A DNA stretch of 13,400 bases from Planctomycetota bacterium. Lineage in GTDB: Bacteria > Planctomycetota > Planctomycetia > Isosphaerales > Isosphaeraceae. Location: positions 1 to 13,400 of the forward strand of contig JAJYCH010000044.1 of the NCBI GenBank assembly GCA_021778575.1, written 5' to 3'. The position numbers were made by a program, and so were the translations under genes. The notes beneath the pieces are model-generated. The model searched no databases. It saw nothing but the letters and a program-made list of their open reading frames with translations, and had not been told where the DNA came from. Below are positions 6,570 to 13,400 of this stretch, one piece after another (positions within the stretch are counted from its first letter, which is position 1; every line of letters begins with the position of its first letter).

Positions 6570-6951
6570 AACACCGATCACCGACGGTGGTCGGTTTGCC
6601 TACGACGGACTGGAGCGGATCATTCACGAGAAGGCCCGCCTGGGAATTCTCACGTCGCTGGTCGCTCATCCCAACGGATTGCTCTTTAATGAGTTGAAGG
6701 ATCTCTGTTCCTTGACCGACGGCAACCTCAGCCGGCACCTCCAGGTTCTCCACGAGGCCGGACTGGTCGAGGTCTGGAAGGGACTTCACAAAAATCGGCC
6801 TCAAACCCTCTGTCGGCTCACCGACGAGGGAAACCGACGGTTCCTCGAATATATCAACGTTCTCGAAAACGTTGTCGCCGACGCCCTGGCCGCCGCCCGA
6901 TCCGACAAGGCGTCGAGTCCTTCACTAACCGACGGATTGACCCCCGCCTGA
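6553..6951 (+). CDS. Winged-helix transcriptional regulator (ArsR/HTH_27-like)
   Basis: A 132-residue cytoplasmic DNA-binding protein starting at the ATG at 6553. Helices around residues 19-52 (ERIIHEKARLGILTSL, then LLFNELKDLCSL), a recognition helix about 54-68 (TDGNLSRHLQVLHEAG) and a beta-wing about 71-90 form a compact winged helix of the type often annotated as PF13601. A C-terminal helix (RRFLEYINVLENVVADAL) would mediate dimerisation. No metal-binding Cys pair typical of metal-sensing ArsR proteins is visible. It overlaps the upstream six-helix membrane protein gene by 17 bases in another frame. The target genes are unknown, and the membrane partner or its own operon are the obvious candidates. 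Confidence 0.85.
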   Translation: MARSNKTPITDGGRFAYDGLERIIHEKARLGILTSLVAHPNGLLFNELKDLCSLTDGNLSRHLQVLHEAGLVEVWKGLHKNRPQTLCRLTDEGNRRFLEYINVLENVVADALAAARSDKASSPSLTDGLTPA

Positions 6952-6988
6952 TCCTGATCGGGTGGACCCATCAAAAAGGAATTACTTT

Positions 6989-7072
6989 ATGCCTATCCAC
7001 TTTACGTTGCAAAGCTACCCAGGCTTCGTGATCGTCAAACTGATCCCAGTAGAGGGAAAGCCATGCGAGTGA
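6989..7072 (+). CDS. Possible 27-residue leader peptide overlapping the ispH start
   Basis: An ATG at 6989 follows AAGGA (6976-6980) at 8 bases and opens a 27-residue frame (MPIHFTLQSYPG through KPCE). Its TGA (7070-7072) lies 5-8 bases inside ispH, which starts in a different frame at 7063. The arrangement could couple ispH translation to a leader, or be chance. No homology is recognised. The ispH gene also has its own GAGGG site, so coupling is not required. Confidence 0.3.
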   Translation: MPIHFTLQSYPGFVIVKLIPVEGKPCE

Positions 7073-7923
7073 TTCGAGCCGATGTCCTGGGGCTTTGTTT
7101 TGGCGTCCGCGACGCCCTGGCGATCATGAAACGCGTCGACCGGCCCGACGAGGTGACGATCCACGGTGAGCTGGTCCATAACCCAACGGTCCAGGACCAG
7201 CTCGAACGGCGAGGGTTCCGATCAACGGGGGAATCGGCTCGCGATGTTCTGGCCGAGACTCCGGTCGTCCTGATCACGGCGCACGGAGTCAGTGACAGGG
7301 AACGAGCGCGGCTGGAGCAGGCGGGCAAGCGGCTTATTGACACGACCTGTCCGCTGGTGGTCCGGGCGCACCGGGCCGCGCTGACTCTGCGTGACGAGGG
7401 GTATCACGTCCTGATCATCGGTCGCAAAGGACACGTCGAAGTTCTCGGAATCGCCGAGGATCTGCCCAGTGTCGCTGTCGTCGAATCTGAGAATGACGTC
7501 GTGCAGTACCCTTATCAGCGTCTGGGTATCGTCTGTCAGACCACCACTCCCGAGCGGCTGGTCAAGTCGGTCCGCCGGGCGATCGAGTTGCGTAACCCCG
7601 GAGCCGAGATCCGGTTCATCGATACGGTTTGCCTGCCGACCAAGGACCACCAGCGGGCTCTCGAACGGCTGCTCGGCCAGGTCGAGGCGATGGTCGTCGT
7701 GGGTGGTCGGAATTCCAACAATACGAAGGAACTGGTGGCGCTCTGTCGCGAACGAGAGGTTCCAGCTCTTCATATCGAGACTGCGTCGGAACTCGATCCA
7801 TCGTGGTTCGAGACCTACGAAACCGTGGGTCTGACCGCGGGAACCTCGACGCTCGATTCAACCATCGAGGAGGTCGAGCATGCCTTGAAACAGATTGACC
7901 AGCCGTTACGGAGTCACGCATGA
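7063..7923 (+). CDS. ispH: 4-hydroxy-3-methylbut-2-enyl diphosphate reductase (IspH/LytB)
   Basis: IspH performs the last step of the MEP pathway, reducing HMBPP to IPP and DMAPP with a [4Fe-4S] cluster in the cytoplasm. The three cluster cysteines are C12 (LGLCFGV), C96 (DTTCPLV) and C190 (DTVCLPT). Substrate-site motifs are also present: HGELVHN (H34), AHGVS (H74), GHVEV (H124, E126), the QTT at about 159-161 and NSNNTKEL (217-224). At 286 residues it is slightly shorter than common IspH. Several signatures deviate: CLPTK where CNAT is usual, FGV for AGV, and TSTLDSTIEEV near the end. So it may belong to a divergent IspH subgroup. GAGGG (7052-7056) sits 6 bases before the ATG. Its stop overlaps the di-iron protein start (ATGA, 7920-7923), placing it first in a three-gene operon. 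Confidence 0.93.
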   Translation: MRVIRADVLGLCFGVRDALAIMKRVDRPDEVTIHGELVHNPTVQDQLERRGFRSTGESARDVLAETPVVLITAHGVSDRERARLEQAGKRLIDTTCPLVVRAHRAALTLRDEGYHVLIIGRKGHVEVLGIAEDLPSVAVVESENDVVQYPYQRLGIVCQTTTPERLVKSVRRAIELRNPGAEIRFIDTVCLPTKDHQRALERLLGQVEAMVVVGGRNSNNTKELVALCREREVPALHIETASELDPSWFETYETVGLTAGTSTLDSTIEEVEHALKQIDQPLRSHA

Positions 7924-8687
7924 ATCCAACAGCGCTGCAATTCGGCCCCGGTCCGTGGTCTTCGGAGCAGTGGACCCAGTGGTTTTTCGAGAACACCGAT
8001 AACTGGCGATCGATTCCCTGGCTCCTGGGAGCCTCGCTCTCGGGAGCGGAACGCCATGCGATCTCTCGCTCGATCGCGGCGTTTCAACTGGGCGAGAGTT
8101 CCGAGGGGAAGCATCTTCTCAAGGCCGCGAAGCTTTATGCAAGCCGCTCCGGCGACCTTGACTATGAGCGAGCGATCCGCCGATTTATTGCCGAGGAGCA
8201 AGGACACGCGCGGGTCCTTGGGCGATTCATGGATCTGGCGGGTATTCCTCGGATCAAGCATACCTGGTCCGACTGGGTCTTTCGGAGGCTCCGCCGAGGC
8301 GCGGGCTTGGAGCAATCGATCTGCGTCCTGATCACCGCCGAGCTGATCGCGACCATCTATTACGCGGCACTTCGTGAAGCGACGGCTTCGGGCTTGCTCA
8401 GGAAGCTCTGTGATCAGATTCTCGACGACGAAGCCTTTCATATCCGCTTTCAAACCGAGCGAATCAACCTCTTGAGAACTGGACAATCCGCCTGGAGAAT
8501 CAGCCTTGCCGAGAACCTGCAACGAATTCTCATGCGAGGGACTTGCCGGGTTGTCTGGAGAGGGCATGCCTCGGTCCTTCAGGCCGGAGGTTATGAGTAC
8601 GCGAGTTTTCAGACAGCCTGTCTGGCTCGGCTGGACTCGATCCTTCGGCCTCGATCGCTTCTGGCTTGGTCGGGCGCGATTTCTTGA
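7920..8687 (+). CDS. Ferritin-like di-iron carboxylate protein of unknown substrate
   Basis: This 255-residue, mostly alpha-helical protein has the ligand pattern of a four-helix-bundle di-iron enzyme. E62 is followed 31 residues later by E93xxH96 (EEQGHARVLGRFM); E141 (TAELIATIYYAAL) is followed 30 residues later by E171xxH174 (DDEAFHIRFQTE). These spacings resemble ribonucleotide reductase R2 and related oxygen-activating oxidases rather than simple ferritins. I see no signal peptide and no clear membrane span. It overlaps ispH by ATGA and is followed after 34 bases by a membrane protein gene, so co-expression with isoprenoid synthesis is likely. Possible roles are oxidation or desaturation of a lipid or isoprenoid, or iron/oxygen handling near the oxygen-sensitive IspH cluster. 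Both are inferences, and no named family is claimed. Confidence 0.8.
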   Translation: MNPTALQFGPGPWSSEQWTQWFFENTDNWRSIPWLLGASLSGAERHAISRSIAAFQLGESSEGKHLLKAAKLYASRSGDLDYERAIRRFIAEEQGHARVLGRFMDLAGIPRIKHTWSDWVFRRLRRGAGLEQSICVLITAELIATIYYAALREATASGLLRKLCDQILDDEAFHIRFQTERINLLRTGQSAWRISLAENLQRILMRGTCRVVWRGHASVLQAGGYEYASFQTACLARLDSILRPRSLLAWSGAIS

Positions 8688-8721
8688 ATTCGGATCGGAT
8701 CGATCGGAAGCGAGGCGTGTG

Positions 8722-9477
8722 ATGGGACTTTCCGAGCCAAATCCGAAGATGAGCCGGATCGTCGGTGCGCTGGTGCTGTTTGGTCTCGCGTTCGGGTACG
8801 TCGAGGGAGCGGTGGTGGTCGACCTGCGGGCCCTCTACGACCCGCTCCATCAGCGGCTTTATCCCGAGGTCGCCGTCGACGACCTGTTCCCGCTGATCAC
8901 CCTCGACCAGCTCCGGGCGGAAGGCGCGGGCCATACCCGTCGACTGGTCGCGGAACTGATCCGCGAGGGGGCAACCCTGGTCATGCTCGCCGCTGTCCCC
9001 TGCTTGTTTGCCCGGAACGTCTACCAGTGGGTCGCCGGATTCATGATCGGTTTTGGAGTCTGGGACCTGGCTTATTATGCCACCCTGAAGCTTCTGCTCG
9101 ACTGGCCGGCTTCGTGGCTGACCTGGGATATCCTCTTTCTCTTGCCGGTCCCGTGGTCGGGGCCGGTTCTGGCCCCGGTCCTGGTCTCTTGTTCGATTAT
9201 CGCTGCGGGCTTGGTGATTCTCCGTCGCGAATCGCAGGAGCGGCCGATCCGCCTCCGAGTTGGCCACTGGGCCGCGATTCTACTTGGTGGACTGATTGTG
9301 ATCTTATCGTTTTGCTGGGAGGCTCGGTCGGTCGCCTCGGGAGTACGCCCCGGCTCCTATCCGTGGTGGATTCTCGGAGCGGGGGAGTTCATCGGGCTGT
9401 CCGCTTTTTGCCTGGGACTTCGGAATCGATCCGCTTTCGATCCCCCGGCTGTTTTCGAGAACGCGCGAAGCGCATAA
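8722..9477 (+). CDS. Polytopic membrane protein of unknown function
   Basis: The 251-residue product starts at the ATG at 8722 (GTG at 8719 is an alternative), with GAGG at 8712-8715. About six hydrophobic segments are visible: residues 12-32, 77-95, 100-120, 147-167, 182-198 and 213-232. A long polar loop (33-76) follows the first. Charged residues sit in or beside membrane segments: E28 and R36 in GYVEGAVVVDLRALYDP, D115 in WDLAYYATL, D136 in TWDILFLLPVPWSGPV. That pattern suggests a conserved functional core rather than a passive anchor. I know this type only as a conserved uncharacterised membrane protein. It probably ends the ispH/di-iron operon (34-base gap) and converges with the dehydrogenase gene 13 bases away. 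Confidence 0.78.
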   Translation: MGLSEPNPKMSRIVGALVLFGLAFGYVEGAVVVDLRALYDPLHQRLYPEVAVDDLFPLITLDQLRAEGAGHTRRLVAELIREGATLVMLAAVPCLFARNVYQWVAGFMIGFGVWDLAYYATLKLLLDWPASWLTWDILFLLPVPWSGPVLAPVLVSCSIIAAGLVILRRESQERPIRLRVGHWAAILLGGLIVILSFCWEARSVASGVRPGSYPWWILGAGEFIGLSAFCLGLRNRSAFDPPAVFENARSA

Positions 9478-9490
9478 GCCTTCGGTCCAA

Positions 9491-12400
9491 TTACTTGCGG
9501 ATGCCGGTGGGCGTTCCCGGCAAGCTCCGGGCGGACGGGTCTCCCGGCGGTCGGTCCAGCGTGATGAAGGCGAACAGGTCGGCGAGATCCCTGGGGGTGA
9601 TCTGCGTCTCGATCCCCTCGGGCATCAGCGAGAGGGCACTTAGTTTCGATTCCTCGATGGCGGCTTTCTCGACGGATTCGAGCTTGCCGCCTTGAAGCTT
9701 CAAGACCGTCCGCTGGGGACTGTCCTCGACGAGCAGTCCTGTCAGCACCCGTCCGTCCGCCGTGGCGATTGTCGTCGCCTGGAACGCCGGTCCGATGACG
9801 AGGCTGGGGTCGAAGACGTTCGAGAGCAGTTGCTCATACGACCCTCGGCCATTGAGCGTGATTTCAGGTCCGACCTCCTGACCTTCGCCGTAGATCTTGT
9901 GGCACTGGCCGCAGACGTTCTTGAAAACGACCGCACCGGCCAGGGCGTCGCCTCTGGCGTCCTTCAGGGTCGCCTTCATGCGCTCGATCACTTGCTCGCG
10001 AGCCGGGTTGCGCGACTCGCGAACCGTACCCCAGATCGCCTTGGCCCGACTCGCGATCAGCGGATCTTTGCTCGTAGTCAACTTGCGAATTTGATTGACG
10101 TTGAGTGCGGACGTGGTAACGACCTTGCGGTCGACCGCGTCGAGGAGTGCCTTGGTCCACGAGAGCCGCTGGGTGAGCAGTTCGATCGCCTTGGGCTGAA
10201 GTTCTGCTTCCAGCTGGGAATACGCCTCAAGAACGATGGATGCGACCTCAGGCCGGTCGATCCGGCCCAGGCTGGCGAGAATTTCGCCACGAAAACCAAC
10301 GGAACTTGATTGCGAATCGACAAGGCTGGGAGTGATCGTTTCGAGAACGGTCGGATCGCCAGCGGCGATCAAGGCGTTCAAGGCCTGGAGCCGGCGACTT
10401 TCGGAATTCCGAGGTGATTCGAGAACCCGGCCAATCGTTTTCAAGGCGGCTGGATCGTTCCATGCGGTCGCAACAAGCGCGGCGTCGAGGGCCAGAGGAG
10501 CCTCGGGATTTCCCTGGAGAACCGGGGCAAGCGCCGGACCCAGCGCGGCGATCAGTTCGGACCGGCTTGCGGCGGGGAGACCGCCGGGGCGGAGCCGATC
10601 GGCCATGATCTCCAGTGACTTGCGCGCGGCCGAGAGAGTCTCTCCGTCCGCTTTCGCGCCAAGAAGTCGCGTCAGAAGCGCGACCGCCGGAACGGGTTGA
10701 ACTTTCGAGCCTCCGAGAAAACGTTCGATCGCTCGGGGAAGGATGGCGGTCAGTCGGGGCGATTTTTCGAGGTCGGCCGCTTCGACCAATTTCACAAACT
10801 CAGCCCCGCGATCGTCGAGGAGCGGGTGAAGGTTTTGCCAGACAATTTGCGGGATCAACGGATCGACAGTTTCCTTGCTGATGATCTCAAACAGGACCGG
10901 AAGGGCGTCGAGACCATCGATCTTCCGGGAGGCAATTGCCACCTGCAAGCGGACTTCGGGGGCCGGGTCGTGAGCAAGGTTGACCACGGAATTGCGAATT
11001 TTCGGGCTCACCGAACCGAAGTTTCCCGCCGCCCGGACACCCCAGGCTCGGAAAACCGGTTCGCTGTTTTCCAGCAAGTCTTGATGGAACGCCGGCTCCA
11101 GCCGGCCGGTTCCGATCATCGACCAGAGGGCTTGCAGACGTTGCCTCGTCTGGAAACCGGTGTCCTTGATTCTCAACTCAAGCTTCGTCCGAGTCAGCGG
11201 AGTATCCCGTTCCTGAAGGAGTCGTTGAGCGGTCTCCCGGAAGTAAATGTTTTGACTCAGGAGCCGGACCAGAAGCTGGTCGTCGGTCTCCCTGGCCATG
11301 TCGAACTTCGGGGCGCGAGGCGTTTCCTTGTACCGCACCCGGTAGAGTCGCCCTTTGAGTCTGTCGATGCCGTTGGGATCGCGGTTGGCGTCCTGGTAGC
11401 AGTGGTAGCGGTCGTACCAGTCGAGAACATAAAGCGACCCGTCCGGTCCAACCTTCTGGACGACGGGCATGAACCAGGCGTCGTTGGCCTGGAGAAAGTC
11501 GGCCTCGGTCTTGCCTCGATAGGTCGATCCGTTCCGTTCGAGCCGGTCGACGTTGATCCCTCCCGCGTGGATGTTGCCCATGAAGAGTCGTCCACGATAC
11601 TGCTCGGGGTAGGCGTCGCTGTCGAAGTAGGTGATCCCGCAATAGGCGGCTTTCTGGTGCTTGTGATCGACGATCGACTCGATTTTCCAGGTAAAAGGAG
11701 GATAAGGCCCGCCCTGGCGGTGATAGTAGCCGGTCTCGGTCAGGTGCCAGAGGTGGTCAATCACGCACGCGCTGGCGAAGGCTGAGCCTTCCTGATCCCA
11801 GGTGATTCCCCAGGGGTTGCTCGTCCCTTCACAGAAGACCTCAAAGTCGCGCGTCTTGGGGTCGATCCGGAAGACGGCACAGGTGAACTCATAATGTTTG
11901 CCACGATAGTCGATCTTCGCCGGGTTGAAAACGCCGTTCCACCCGTAGAGATAACCATCCGGTCCCCAGGTCAGCGAGTTGGGGAGTTCGTGGGTGTCGT
12001 ATCGACCAAAGCCGGTGACGACCACCTGCTTGGTGTCGGCCTTGCCGTCTCCATCCGTGTCCTTGTAGAAGAGGATATCGGGGGAGTTCGCGACCCAGAC
12101 GCCGCCCCCTCCCACGGCGATACCCGAGGGGATATTCAGTCCATCGGCGAACACCGTGAACTTGTCGGCCTTGCCGTCGCCGTCGGTGTCTTCGAGGATC
12201 TTGACGCGATCGCGCCCGGGACCGGGAGACTGGCGAGGGTATTCAAGACTTTCGGTGATCCAGAACCGGCCACGTTCGTCGATCGTCATGGCCACCGGAT
12301 TGACAATCTCGGGTTCGCTGGCGACCAGTTCGACCGTGAATCCCGGCGGAACGGTCATCCTGGCGATCGCTTCGGTGGGCGACAACGCGGGGCCGGGCGG

Positions 12401-12508
12401 TTTGTCCTGGGCGTGGGGAATCGACGGATCGCGCTGGGCGAGTGTCGGCTGAGCGCAGGCGATCAGAACCCCAAACGAAGCCAGCGCAATCATGAACCGA
12501 CGGACCAT
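9491..12508 (-). CDS. PVC-type membrane-bound dehydrogenase with C-terminal CxxCH cytochrome c domain
   Basis: A 1005-residue exported protein. The N-terminus (MVRRFMIALASFGVLIAC) is a signal sequence; it could be cleaved after TLA (about 24) or act as a lipoprotein signal, since LIAC ending at C18 fits a lipobox. Residues about 50-392 form a beta-propeller of the sorbosone/glucose-dehydrogenase-like type. It contains two DTDGDG calcium-loop motifs (107-112, 150-155), GPDGYLYGWNG, and the DWYDRYHC stretch (363-370). About 405-840 is helical and HEAT-like. A c-type cytochrome follows: CGQCH at 866-870, with M962 in SLMPEG as the likely distal ligand. The architecture matches the planctomycete TIGR02604/TIGR02603 proteins, thought to oxidise sugars or alcohols in the periplasm; the substrate is unknown. 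GGGAG (12517-12521) precedes the ATG by about 8 bases. Confidence 0.93.
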   Translation of the reverse strand: MVRRFMIALASFGVLIACAQPTLAQRDPSIPHAQDKPPGPALSPTEAIARMTVPPGFTVELVASEPEIVNPVAMTIDERGRFWITESLEYPRQSPGPGRDRVKILEDTDGDGKADKFTVFADGLNIPSGIAVGGGGVWVANSPDILFYKDTDGDGKADTKQVVVTGFGRYDTHELPNSLTWGPDGYLYGWNGVFNPAKIDYRGKHYEFTCAVFRIDPKTRDFEVFCEGTSNPWGITWDQEGSAFASACVIDHLWHLTETGYYHRQGGPYPPFTWKIESIVDHKHQKAAYCGITYFDSDAYPEQYRGRLFMGNIHAGGINVDRLERNGSTYRGKTEADFLQANDAWFMPVVQKVGPDGSLYVLDWYDRYHCYQDANRDPNGIDRLKGRLYRVRYKETPRAPKFDMARETDDQLLVRLLSQNIYFRETAQRLLQERDTPLTRTKLELRIKDTGFQTRQRLQALWSMIGTGRLEPAFHQDLLENSEPVFRAWGVRAAGNFGSVSPKIRNSVVNLAHDPAPEVRLQVAIASRKIDGLDALPVLFEIISKETVDPLIPQIVWQNLHPLLDDRGAEFVKLVEAADLEKSPRLTAILPRAIERFLGGSKVQPVPAVALLTRLLGAKADGETLSAARKSLEIMADRLRPGGLPAASRSELIAALGPALAPVLQGNPEAPLALDAALVATAWNDPAALKTIGRVLESPRNSESRRLQALNALIAAGDPTVLETITPSLVDSQSSSVGFRGEILASLGRIDRPEVASIVLEAYSQLEAELQPKAIELLTQRLSWTKALLDAVDRKVVTTSALNVNQIRKLTTSKDPLIASRAKAIWGTVRESRNPAREQVIERMKATLKDARGDALAGAVVFKNVCGQCHKIYGEGQEVGPEITLNGRGSYEQLLSNVFDPSLVIGPAFQATTIATADGRVLTGLLVEDSPQRTVLKLQGGKLESVEKAAIEESKLSALSLMPEGIETQITPRDLADLFAFITLDRPPGDPSARSLPGTPTGIRK

Positions 12509-12534
12509 CGTCGAAGCTCCCAGAGAGGAGGAGG

Positions 12535-12601
12535 CAGAATCTCGATACCCGTTTGGACAACAGGTTGGGTCGAGTATTCTGCCGTCTCACCAGAAAATCA
12601 A
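12535..12601 (-). promoter_or_regulatory. Inverted repeat and possible promoter upstream of the dehydrogenase gene
   Basis: The 187-base gap between glyA and the dehydrogenase gene contains an imperfect dyad: CAGAAT-CTCGA (12535-12545) against TCGAG-T-ATTCTG (12570-12581), extendable by CCC/GGG (12548-12550, 12567-12569). On the minus strand TTGATT (12596-12601), 17 bases, AATACT (12573-12578) is a candidate promoter whose -10 lies in one arm. No T-run follows, so this reads better as an operator or leader structure than as a glyA terminator. The rest of the gap shows nothing. Confidence 0.3.
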
Positions 12602-12695
12602 GGCTTCGACGAGGAGATCGGGGTGAATTCGATGAGCGATGACTGATGGAATCACTCCGAACCGGTCATCGATCATCAACCTCCACTCACTCCCT

Positions 12696-13400
12696 TCAGG
12701 CGAGTGAAACTCCCGAAGCCTTGGCGTCGGCGGGAACCGGGTAGTCACGAGCGAATTCGCGGATCGCCTGACGGGTCCTCGACGCGAACGCTCCATCGTC
12801 GGGAGCCGAGAGGACCGAGATGATCCAGGCGGCGACCTGCTTCATCGCGTCTTCCTTCAGGCCACGGGTCGTCAAGGCGGGAGTGCCCATCCGGATTCCG
12901 CTGGGGTCGAGCGGTTTTCGTTTGTCGAACGGGATCAGATTCTTGTTCACCGTGATCCCGGCGCGGTTCAGGGCGTTCTCGGCGATCTTGCCGGTCAGCC
13001 CCTTCGAGGTCATGTCGATCAGAACCAGGTGGTTGTCGGTTCCGCCCGAGATCAGCCGAAAGCCGGCGCCCACCAGTTCCTCGGCGAGAACCTTCGAGTT
13101 GGCGATCACCTGAGCACCATAAGCTTTGAAATCGGGCCGGAGGGCTTCACCGAAGCAGACTGCTTTGCCGGCGATCACGTGCATCAACGGGCCGCCTTGA
13201 AGGCCCGGAAAAACGGCCGAGTCAAGCTTCTTGGCCCAGTCCGAGGTGCACATCGCGATCCCGCCGCGCGGGCCTCGGAGTGTCTTGTGCGTGGTGCTGG
13301 TGACGAAGTCGGCGACCGGGACCGGGTTCGGGTGCAGCCCGGCGGCGACAAGCCCGGCGATGTGCGCCATGTCAACGAAGAAGATCGCGCCGATAGCTCG
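12696..13400 (-). CDS. glyA: Serine hydroxymethyltransferase, partial (5' end outside window)
   Basis: The frame stays open to the window edge at 13400, giving about 234 C-terminal residues of a protein normally near 420. The enzyme is PLP-dependent and interconverts serine and glycine with tetrahydrofolate/5,10-methylene-THF in the cytoplasm. Diagnostic stretches are [20 protein letters not shown], the PLP-lysine motif [54 protein letters not shown] and [14 protein letters not shown]. All expected C-terminal elements are intact and the stop is at 12696-12698. The methionine at 13370 (VDMAHIAG) is internal, not the start. The dehydrogenase gene follows in the same direction after 187 bases; no operon relation is evident. 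Confidence 0.96.
   Translation of the reverse strand, partial: RAIGAIFFVDMAHIAGLVAAGLHPNPVPVADFVTSTTHKTLRGPRGGIAMCTSDWAKKLDSAVFPGLQGGPLMHVIAGKAVCFGEALRPDFKAYGAQVIANSKVLAEELVGAGFRLISGGTDNHLVLIDMTSKGLTGKIAENALNRAGITVNKNLIPFDKRKPLDPSGIRMGTPALTTRGLKEDAMKQVAAWIISVLSAPDDGAFASRTRQAIREFARDYPVPADAKASGVSLA

Noticed and set aside
9478..9490. Bidirectional terminator between the convergent genes
   Set aside because: The 13-base gap has no inverted repeat or T/A run.
10697..11785. Plus-strand frame of 362 codons
   Set aside because: Despite its length it is antisense to the propeller and HEAT-like parts of the dehydrogenase; Val/Gly/Asp-rich wording mirrors codons of that gene and no family is recognisable.
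12029..12200. Short direct repeat (GTCGGCCTTGCCGTC) in the dehydrogenase gene
   Set aside because: It encodes the two DTDGDGKAD calcium loops; similar protein motifs explain it, and no separate DNA repeat is needed.

Overview
The window reads as chromosomal DNA of a high-GC planctomycete, most likely in or near the Isosphaeraceae. The clearest pointer is a 1005-residue secreted protein of the 'PVC-type' membrane-bound dehydrogenase plus CxxCH cytochrome architecture (9491-12508, minus), which is typical of Planctomycetota and Verrucomicrobiota. A very long Pro/Gly/Arg-rich IF-2 N-terminal region and an acidic-tailed NusA fit the same picture. The phylum is an inference from gene content; there is no rRNA here.

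Layout. (1) 81-3629, minus: nusA followed by an infB-locus gene that carries both IF2_N domains but stops before any GTPase domain. (2) 3630-3996: a divergent control region with a perfect 7-2-7 dyad that supplies a TTGACA -35 hexamer to both strands. (3) 3997-5282, plus: a PerR/Fur-like metalloregulator overlapping a TatD-family nuclease by ATGA. (4) 5537-5764, plus: a 75-residue two-helix membrane protein with a perfect TATAAT upstream and a terminator-like hairpin after it. (5) 5955-6951, plus: a six-helix membrane protein overlapping a small winged-helix regulator. (6) 7063-9477, plus: ispH, a four-helix di-iron (ferritin-like) protein overlapping it by ATGA, and a polytopic membrane protein of unknown function. 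(7) 9491-12508, minus: the PVC-type dehydrogenase/cytochrome, convergent with block 6 at 13 bp. (8) 12696-13400, minus: the 3' part of glyA, cut by the window edge.

How the parts work together. Blocks 1 and 8 are housekeeping: transcription/translation and one-carbon metabolism. Block 3 looks like peroxide- or metal-linked regulation coupled to a nuclease. Block 6 ties the last, oxygen-sensitive Fe-S step of the MEP isoprenoid pathway to an uncharacterised di-iron protein and a membrane protein; this is the best candidate for an undescribed functional unit. Block 5 looks like a membrane protein/DNA-binding protein pair. I see no tRNA, rRNA, CRISPR array, insertion sequence, phage gene or attachment site.
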